A stretch of 64,000 nucleotides of DNA from an uncultured Eubacteriales bacterium. GTDB taxonomy: Bacteria; Bacillota; Clostridia; Oscillospirales; Oscillospiraceae. Of this stretch, positions 59,030 through 64,000 are shown piece by piece. Position numbers and translations under genes: made by a program. Below the pieces are notes generated by a model. It searched no databases. It saw only the letters and a list, made by a program, of their open reading frames with translations, and was not told the origin of the DNA. Numbering within the stretch: position 1 is the stretch's first letter; the number at the start of each line of letters is the position of its first letter. Where the stretch lies: contig OMVL01000001.1 of NCBI GenBank assembly GCA_900314485.1, positions 22,327-86,326 of the forward strand. The letters run 5' to 3'.

Positions 59030-60061
59030 ATGAAAAAACGGAGCAATAGGGTACTTGCGTGGATGCTTGCCCTGGGACTTGCCTTGGGCCTGACTGCCTG
59101 CGGCGGCAGCAGCAATTATTCTGCCAACGGGGTAGAGGCTCCCGGCGCCGCCTATGATGCCAGCGAGTCAAATTGGCTGGCAGATGATGATTACGGATAT
59201 TACGAGGTGGCCGATACGACGGAAGCGGAGGAGTCGGCTGTCTCTGTGGCGCCCTCCGGTTCTGCGGAAGTGTCTGCCGCTCTGGACAGCAGCAAGGTCA
59301 AGATGATCTATACAGCCCATTTGAACGTCGAGGTCCTGGACCTGAATCAAGCGGTGAGCGGACTGAATCAAATGGTGGCAGAGATGGGCGGATATTTCCA
59401 GTCCTCTGACCGCAGCGGCAGTTACGGCAGCTATCGCTACGCAAACTACACCGTGCGTATCCCCGCAGATCAGTACCGTGCCTTTATTGACGCATGGTCT
59501 GACAGCGAAAATTGCAAGCTGATTAGTGCCCAAGAGGACTCCGAGGACATCGGCACCCGCTATTTTGACATTGAGACCCGGCTCAACACGCTCAACAACA
59601 AGATGGAGCGGCTCCAAACCCTGATGGAACAGGCAACCGAGATGGAGGATATTATTGACCTGGAGAATGCCATCAGCGAGACGGAGTACGAGATCGAGCT
59701 TTACACCTCCGACCTCAACCGCTACGACAGCCTGATCAACTATTCTACCGTTTACATCACCATGAAAGAGGTAGTCAAGCTGGCAGAGCCGGAGGAGATT
59801 ACCTTCCTCCAGCGCCTGGGACAGAACTTTATGTGGGGCCTGGACAATGTGGTCGAGTTCCTGCAGGAGTTGGTCATCTGGCTGGCCTACAACTTTGTGG
59901 GCATTGTGATCTTTGCAGTGGTCGTCATTGTGATCGTGATCCTGGTGCGGCGGTCTAACAAGAAACGCCGGGAGCAATATCAGCGCTTGCAGGCGCAGGC
60001 TCAGGCCCAGGCCCAGGCTGCTGCGGCTCAGGTCAACCGCAATACCGCAGAGCGCAAATAA
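59030..60061 (+). CDS. DUF4349-type lipoprotein
   Basis: The 343-residue lipoprotein has lipobox LTAC with Cys24, an acidic Ser/Glu-rich linker, then a domain with VKMIYTAHLNVEVLDLNQAVSGLNQMVAEMGGYFQSS and a predicted coiled coil (TRLNTLNNKMERLQTLMEQATEMEDIIDLENAI). A C-terminal membrane helix lies at about residues 283-310, followed by a Lys/Arg and Gln/Ala-rich cytoplasmic tail. DUF4349 matches this layout; function unknown. GAGGAG lies 9 nt before ATG 59030, and an upstream TTG at 58994 lacks a site. Confidence 0.82.
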   Translation: MKKRSNRVLAWMLALGLALGLTACGGSSNYSANGVEAPGAAYDASESNWLADDDYGYYEVADTTEAEESAVSVAPSGSAEVSAALDSSKVKMIYTAHLNVEVLDLNQAVSGLNQMVAEMGGYFQSSDRSGSYGSYRYANYTVRIPADQYRAFIDAWSDSENCKLISAQEDSEDIGTRYFDIETRLNTLNNKMERLQTLMEQATEMEDIIDLENAISETEYEIELYTSDLNRYDSLINYSTVYITMKEVVKLAEPEEITFLQRLGQNFMWGLDNVVEFLQELVIWLAYNFVGIVIFAVVVIVIVILVRRSNKKRREQYQRLQAQAQAQAQAAAAQVNRNTAERK

Positions 60062-60105
60062 CACTTGCGGAGAGAGGCACCCATGCGCCTCGATTAAAAT
60101 CATAA

Positions 60106-60157
60106 AACAAAGAAGGGGTACAAACGGCGGAAAAGTCGTTTGTACCCCTTCTTTGTT
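60106..60157. terminator. Bidirectional terminator between the DUF4349 gene and rsmA
   Basis: A perfect 21-bp stem (60106-60126 with 60137-60157) around a 10-nt loop separates two convergent genes. Both arms end in T-rich sequence when read outward in the appropriate direction (UUCUUUGUUCUU on the plus strand). Confidence 0.92.
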
Positions 60158-60158
60158 C

Positions 60159-61019
60159 TTACAGCAAAGCGCTCAGTTCCTCGGTCAGTCGGGCAAACTC
60201 CTCCAGTCCCAGCTCCTCACCTCGTACGTTCTCGGAAAAGCCGCAGTGGGCCAGTGCGCCTGCCAGAGCATCCCGAGGGATCTCCTTGCCAAAGGCGGTT
60301 GTCAGCCCGTTGAGCAGCTTTTTCCGCCGCTGCGTAAAGGATGCCTGAATGACCCGGAACAGCAGTGCAGGGTCTGAGACTGCCACCGGCGGCTTGTCCC
60401 GCAGCTCCATCCGCACCACAGCGGAGGTCACCTTGGGAGCGGGGAGGAAGGACTCCGGCGGCACCTCAAAGAGCAGCTGGCAGTCGGCGTAGTACTGGCA
60501 CAGGAGAGAGAATGCGCCGCAGGCAGACGTGCCGGGTCTGGCACAGATGCGGCGGGCCACCTCTCTCTGGATGAGGACAGTAATGGAGCGAAACTGCCCG
60601 CATTCCAACAGCTTGGTAATGACAGGGGTGGTGATGTTGTAGGGCAGATTAGCGCAGACGATGGGGGTGAATCCTGCCAGCTTGTCCCGGACCAGCTCGG
60701 CGGGATCCAGCTTCATAATGTCACCGGATACCACCTCGGTGTTGGGATAGGGGGCCAGCGTCTCGGTCAGAATAGGGAGGAGAGAGCGGTCCAATTCCAC
60801 GGAGACCACCTTTCCCGCCCGCTGGGCCAGCTGGACGGTGAGGGGGCCGATGCCCGGCCCAATCTCCAGAACACCGCAGGAGGCGTCCGCCTGAGATGCG
60901 GCGGCAATCTCCTGGGGGATCTGGGGTACAATGAGAAAATTTTGCCCCATTGACTTGGAAAAACGGAAGCCGTGCCGATTCAGCAGGGCTTTGATTTCGC
61001 GCTCGTTGCAAAGATCCAT
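60159..61019 (-). CDS. rsmA: 16S rRNA (adenine(1518)-N6/adenine(1519)-N6)-dimethyltransferase
   Basis: RsmA (KsgA) dimethylates two adenines near the 3' end of 16S rRNA. The 286-residue protein has KSMGQNFLIVPQIPQEIA, motif I EIGPGIGPLT, the acidic VELD, the DIMKLD loop and catalytic NLPYNI, then PAPKVTSAVVRM. It is transcribed toward the DUF4349 gene. An rnmV-like gene, which sits between yabE and ksgA in B. subtilis, is missing. Confidence 0.97.
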   Translation of the reverse strand: MDLCNEREIKALLNRHGFRFSKSMGQNFLIVPQIPQEIAAASQADASCGVLEIGPGIGPLTVQLAQRAGKVVSVELDRSLLPILTETLAPYPNTEVVSGDIMKLDPAELVRDKLAGFTPIVCANLPYNITTPVITKLLECGQFRSITVLIQREVARRICARPGTSACGAFSLLCQYYADCQLLFEVPPESFLPAPKVTSAVVRMELRDKPPVAVSDPALLFRVIQASFTQRRKKLLNGLTTAFGKEIPRDALAGALAHCGFSENVRGEELGLEEFARLTEELSALL

Positions 61020-61094
61020 TGTTGTTCAACCTCACAAATCGGGGAATATCATAATCATAGCAGGCAGCGGAGAAAAAGAAAAGAGCGGATATGA

Positions 61095-61135
61095 CCAAAA
61101 AGCAGACCTCCGGACGTAATTCGTTCGGAGGTCTG
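61095..61135 (-). terminator. Terminator of the YabE-like gene (minus strand)
   Basis: CAGACCTCCG (61103-61112) pairs with CGGAGGTCTG (61126-61135) over 10 bp. On the minus strand CTTTTTGG follows (complement of 61095-61103). Confidence 0.85.
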
Positions 61136-61158
61136 TTCATAGTGCAGTTATGTTCAGA

Positions 61159-62250
61159 TCAATCTTCGCTCTCAATGATGAAAGCGGTCAGATTCCTGCG
61201 CCCAAACTGGATGCAGTTATTGCGGGAATTCATGTAGAGGTCCACATCGTTGTTGTCGATGGCACCGCCGCAGTCGCCTGCGATGGCAAGACCATAGACG
61301 AAGGAGCCGTCCTCGGACATGATGAACATCTCAGTGCCGTAGGGGATGTACTTGGGATCCACAGCAACCACGCCCACACGGGCCACACGTCCGGTGGAGC
61401 AAATTGCGCCGGGGCGGGCAGTGTATGCAGTGGCGTTTAACGTATCCACCTTGGAGAAGGAATAAGTGTCGCCCTTGGAGGTGGTGAAGGTACCGGCCTC
61501 GTCGTCGATGTTGGTGATGTACTCGCTGGAAGTACTCAGTCCGTTGGTAGGCCGCTGATACTCGGTCTTAGTTCCGTAGGAGACCACTTCGTTCACAGGA
61601 GCGATGGTGTTGACGGAGAACAGATCGGTAGTAGAGGTGCCGTCCTCCATGGTCACAGTGCGATAGACCTCTTCCAGAGTGCCGTCCACACCGTCGGTGG
61701 TCACAGCCTCTTCGCCCCGGGGCATCTCAGTACTGGCCTCACGAATGGACTCGTAGGGGATAAGAGTGCGCTCAGTCTCATAAGTAACTGTTGCCCGATT
61801 CACGGAGATCTCAGTGATGGCACCGTCCAAAACGGCGTCCAGCTCAGCGGAGACTTGGTCAAACTCTGCCAACTCAATATTGAGGTGAGCGAGAACGTCC
61901 GCCACAGTGTCTGAAGTGTTGGTCAGCATGGAAGTAGTCACGCCGTCGCAAACGACGGTGACATACTGTCTCGGCGTGATGGACACGCTGATGACGCCGT
62001 CCTCGGTGGCGGTGTCAACCAGATCCAGTTCGGAATGGGCAACCCCGGCTTCATCCAGTACGGCGGAGAGCTCGGTGGCATTGGAAGAGAAGACGAGTTG
62101 CTGCTCACCGTTGTCGATGGCGTAGGTGATCTTTGCTGTGGCAGGGATGTTGCACAGGAACAGAACACTTAAAACGGTGGCGATGCAGGCAGTCAGCTGT
62201 AAAGTCGCACGAATAAAAGGTGAACATAACGTTGATTTTCGCGATGACAT
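61159..62250 (-). CDS. YabE-like secreted protein with DUF348, G5 and 3D domains
   Basis: The 363-residue protein resembles the YabE/resuscitation-promoting-factor family of wall hydrolases. An N-terminal hydrophobic segment (residues 15-33) anchors or exports it. DUF348-like ubiquitin-fold repeats follow (ELSAVLDEAGVAHSELDLV and TVADVLAHLNIELAEFDQV), then a G5-like domain (about 150-230), and the 3D domain (LNATAYTARPGAICSTGRVARVGVVAVDP ... IAGDCGGAIDNNDVDLYM) with three conserved Asp. GGAGGT lies just before the ATG at 62250; upstream in-frame ATGs lack a site. Its position next to rsmA matches B. subtilis. Confidence 0.9.
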   Translation of the reverse strand: MSSRKSTLCSPFIRATLQLTACIATVLSVLFLCNIPATAKITYAIDNGEQQLVFSSNATELSAVLDEAGVAHSELDLVDTATEDGVISVSITPRQYVTVVCDGVTTSMLTNTSDTVADVLAHLNIELAEFDQVSAELDAVLDGAITEISVNRATVTYETERTLIPYESIREASTEMPRGEEAVTTDGVDGTLEEVYRTVTMEDGTSTTDLFSVNTIAPVNEVVSYGTKTEYQRPTNGLSTSSEYITNIDDEAGTFTTSKGDTYSFSKVDTLNATAYTARPGAICSTGRVARVGVVAVDPKYIPYGTEMFIMSEDGSFVYGLAIAGDCGGAIDNNDVDLYMNSRNNCIQFGRRNLTAFIIESED

Positions 62251-62293
62251 ATTTACCTCCTGTCTGAGCAAGCTGAGAGGGAGGATTTGCCAG

Positions 62294-62323
62294 TGTAACT
62301 TGCTCTGGTGTAATCTTTGTAAC
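62294..62323 (-). promoter_or_regulatory. Three TGTAA[CT] repeats in the leader of the YabE-like gene
   Basis: TGTAAC (62294-62299), TGTAAT (62309-62314) and TGTAAC (62318-62323) lie between the promoter and the ribosome site, on the plus strand read as written (GTTACA/ATTACA on the mRNA). CCTCC upstream of the SD (mRNA sense) could pair with GGAGG. No c-di-AMP riboswitch could be recognised. Confidence 0.35.
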
Positions 62324-62340
62324 TTCGCCTGACAAGAGTT

Positions 62341-62369
62341 ATTATACACCGGCCGCAAGGAAATGTCAA
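62341..62369 (-). promoter_or_regulatory. Consensus sigma-A promoter of the YabE-like gene (minus strand)
   Basis: Read on the minus strand, TTGACA (62364-62369), exactly 17 nt, then TATAAT (62341-62346). Both hexamers are perfect consensus, making it the strongest promoter seen in the window. Confidence 0.93.
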
Positions 62370-62534
62370 CGAAAAGTTTGAAAAATAAACAAACGCCGAA
62401 AATGAAGAAACTTTTTTAGGGAAAACGTAAAAAGAATGGCAAAAAACGATGAAAGATCGAATTTTATGAGTAACAAAAAGTTACAGAAAAGACGGGGCAA
62501 AACAGCGAAAAAACGAGAGCTGTGCCGAGAGAGG
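62370..62534. other. A-rich intergenic stretch without a gene
   Basis: This 165-nt A/T-rich stretch between the MocR-type gene and the YabE promoter has no reading frame worth calling. It contains GTAAC-AAAAA-GTTAC (about 62470-62484), an inverted repeat that may be an operator, and A-rich runs. No clear terminator of the MocR-type gene was found apart from a weak AACAA/TTGTT hairpin at its stop codon (about 62538-62553). Confidence 0.5.
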
Positions 62535-63941
62535 TCAAAACAACCAAATTGTTGAAAGAAGTTTAAAAACGTCTTGCAAGTCGCCTTCGCTCATCTTTCC
62601 GTAGCCCATAACATAGGTGCAAAAACGGTCTTTTGAGAGTTCACATAAATAATATGTGTCCAGCGGATACAGGCGGATGCCGGCCTCTGCGGCAAGCCGG
62701 GTCAGTTCCGGTTGTGATCGAGGACTCTTGACAGTCATCAGAAGATGCAGCCCCGCCTCGCCGCCCGAGAAGGAGCACATCCTGCTCAGACCGGAATCCT
62801 CTGCCGCCCGGAGCAGTGCTGCGTATCGGGCTTGGTAGCGGCTTCTGGTGCGGGCGATGTGCCGATCCAGATGTCCCCGCTCCATAAAAAGGGCCAGGGT
62901 ATACTGCTCAAAGGAGGGAACGGTGGAAGAGTAGAACAGCAGCTCCTTTCGATACCGCTCCAGCAGGGGGACCGGCAGCACCATATAGCCGATGCGGAGG
63001 GAGGGAGCCAGGCTCTTTGCGAAGGTGTTGAGATAAATGACCCGGCCCTCTCGGTCCAGACCCTGCAGCGCCGGAATAGGCCGCCCTGAGAAGCGGAACT
63101 CGCTGTCGTAATCGTCCTCAATGATATAGCGGTCCGGCGCCTGCCCGGCCCATTCCAGCAGCTGGATGCGCCGGGAGATGGGCATGACAGTACCCAGAGG
63201 GAAGTGATGCGAGGGGGTGATATGCACCACTCTGGCGCCGCTCTCCTCCAGCCGGTCCACCCGCAGCCCCTGTCCGTCCAGCGGGATGGGGCAGACCCGG
63301 GCTCCGTTTGCCTGAAAAATGCGGGCGATCTTGCCATAGCCGGGATCCTCCAGTGCATAGCCGCCCTGATTGCCCAAAAGCTGCACCAAAAGGGTGGAGA
63401 GAAACTCAGATCCTGCCCCCACGATGACCTGCTCCGGCGACACTCGAATGCCCCGGAACTGGTACAGATGCCTGACGATCGCTTCCCGTAGTTCCGGCAC
63501 ACCCTGGGGATGGGCGGCGGAGAGCAGGGCCTGATCCCGGCTGCTAAGCACCTCGCGGCTCAACTTGGCCCAGGTAGAGAAGGGGAAGCTGGAGGGATCG
63601 CCGCCGGAGGTGGCAAAATCAAAGCGGTAATGACGCTCTCCGTCCTGCAGCGGCGGCACATTCGGAACAGGAGATTGGGCTGCCAGCTCCGGCCGGACTG
63701 CCACAGGGAGGACGTAATATCCGCTTCTGTCCCGACTTTCCAGGTAGCCCTCTGCTACAAGCTGGCTGTATGCCCCCTCCACCGTCACTACGCTGAGCTT
63801 CAGCTGCTTTGCCAGCTGCCGCTTGGAGGGGAGCTTCTCACCGGAAACCAGGTGACCGGCTTCGGCTTCGCTGCGGATATATTGATAAAGCTGCAGATAG
63901 AGGGGCTGGCGTCCTGCGGGGACAAAGGGGAGAGAGAGCAT
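62535..63941 (-). CDS. MocR/GabR-family regulator with aminotransferase-like domain
   Basis: The 468-residue protein has an N-terminal GntR-type winged helix (about residues 12-75: PLYLQLYQYIRSEAEAGHLVSGEKLPSKRQLAKQLKLSVVTVEGAYSQL) and a fold-type I PLP domain with ALEDPGYGKIARIF, HITPSHHFPLGTVMP, IIEDDYDSEF and NTFAKSLAPSLRIGY, where the Lys binds PLP. MocR proteins regulate a nearby gene, often for PLP synthesis or amino acid use. AGGAGGTC lies 5-6 nt before the ATG at 63941. The divergent target probably starts just past the window edge. Confidence 0.93.
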   Translation of the reverse strand: MLSLPFVPAGRQPLYLQLYQYIRSEAEAGHLVSGEKLPSKRQLAKQLKLSVVTVEGAYSQLVAEGYLESRDRSGYYVLPVAVRPELAAQSPVPNVPPLQDGERHYRFDFATSGGDPSSFPFSTWAKLSREVLSSRDQALLSAAHPQGVPELREAIVRHLYQFRGIRVSPEQVIVGAGSEFLSTLLVQLLGNQGGYALEDPGYGKIARIFQANGARVCPIPLDGQGLRVDRLEESGARVVHITPSHHFPLGTVMPISRRIQLLEWAGQAPDRYIIEDDYDSEFRFSGRPIPALQGLDREGRVIYLNTFAKSLAPSLRIGYMVLPVPLLERYRKELLFYSSTVPSFEQYTLALFMERGHLDRHIARTRSRYQARYAALLRAAEDSGLSRMCSFSGGEAGLHLLMTVKSPRSQPELTRLAAEAGIRLYPLDTYYLCELSKDRFCTYVMGYGKMSEGDLQDVFKLLSTIWLF

Positions 63942-63968
63942 AGTATGACCTCCTGACCTGATTCAAAT

Positions 63969-63999
63969 GGCCAAAACCAATATTTTTGATAGGGCCAAA
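63969..63999. promoter_or_regulatory. Direct repeats GGCCAAA upstream of the MocR-type gene
   Basis: GGCCAAA occurs at 63969-63975 and 63993-63999, 24 bp apart, in the same orientation. MocR/GabR proteins bind direct repeats separated by two to three helical turns, so this is a good operator candidate. Confidence 0.55.
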
Positions 64000-64000
64000 T

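Noticed and set aside
59990-60030. Gln/Ala repeat at the C terminus of the DUF4349 protein as a tandem DNA repeat or CRISPR
   Set aside because: It is a short in-frame run of CAGGC[TC]-type codons in a coding sequence, with no spacers.
62251-62340. c-di-AMP (ydaO-type) riboswitch before the YabE-like gene
   Set aside because: The leader is only about 85 nt and lacks the conserved ydaO motifs.
1-64000. tRNA, rRNA, insertion sequence, prophage or CRISPR array
   Set aside because: No cloverleaf, transposase, integrase, phage gene or regular repeat-spacer array could be recognised on either strand.

Overview
The window reads as chromosomal DNA of a strictly anaerobic, spore-forming Firmicute of class Clostridia, most like the Oscillospiraceae (Flavonifractor/Oscillibacter/Lawsonibacter type). 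This is inferred from gene content and gene order, since no 16S rRNA gene is present. Supporting signs are the GC-rich coding DNA with strong Shine-Dalgarno sequences, the sporulation genes (spoVM, spoIVA, a SPOCS/LysM protein, gerW, a SleB-type hydrolase), the IspH-ribosomal protein S1 fusion typical of Clostridia, and a yicC-remA-gmk-rpoZ ... prpC-prkC-rsgA-thiN-spoVM order that matches the Bacillus subtilis ylo region. Coding density is high. Almost everything is on the + strand until the last 4 kb. No tRNA, rRNA, insertion sequence, prophage or CRISPR array was seen.

Layout: (1) 1-7.5 kb: 3' end of a glycogen branching enzyme, an rRNA-type methyltransferase, the energising module of ECF vitamin transporters (ecfA1-ecfA2-ecfT), truA, a membrane-anchored DUF5711-type protein and a CvpA-family protein. 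(2) 7.5-11.3 kb: a ClpE-type unfoldase with an elaborate 5' leader, then RNase Z. (3) 11.3-21.5 kb: an alpha-glucan locus with a GH133 debranching enzyme, a GH13 alpha-glucosidase, a HAD phosphatase, a sugar ABC importer (lipoprotein plus two permeases, no ATPase) and an extracellular GH13 lipoprotein. (4) 21.5-24 kb: a membrane-anchored Mrr-like nuclease divergent from glnS. (5) 24.2-29.2 kb: M50 protease, scpA, scpB, DUF2953, gerW, D,D-carboxypeptidase, pseudouridine synthase. (6) 29.3-36.2 kb: RpiR regulator, HI0933-type flavoprotein, cmk, plsC, ispH-rpsA, ispD, ispF. (7) 36.2-41.3 kb: DUF3343 plus a cysteine desulfurase-like enzyme, cdaA-cdaR (c-di-AMP) and a zinc-ribbon membrane protein. 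(8) 41.4-54.7 kb: the housekeeping/translation block from yicC to spoVM. (9) 54.7-58.7 kb: spore envelope genes. (10) 59-64 kb: DUF4349 lipoprotein, then the minus-strand genes rsmA, a YabE/3D-type protein and a MocR-type regulator.

How the genes work together: the alpha-glucan locus would degrade starch or glycogen fragments outside the cell, import maltodextrins and hydrolyse them, while the branching enzyme serves glycogen storage. Ser/Thr kinase PrkC, phosphatase PrpC, CdaA/CdaR, DacF-type carboxypeptidase, YabE and SleB-like enzymes form a cell-wall and dormancy theme. SpoVM, SpoIVA and the SPOCS/LysM protein would build the basal coat layer of the forespore.

The most notable signals are these. 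The clpE leader has one arm that can pair with either of two identical 14-nt segments, one of which holds the ribosome binding site and start codon; a start-stop codon pair lies upstream of it. A 22-codon spoVM gene lies between thiN and the SPOCS gene. The ispH-rpsA fusion carries an internal promoter-like element and a strong in-frame ribosome binding site before S1. A terminator-like hairpin lies between the promoter and start codon of the RpiR regulator. The Mrr-type nuclease has a membrane anchor and no methylase partner. All calls come from reading the sequence; no database search was possible.
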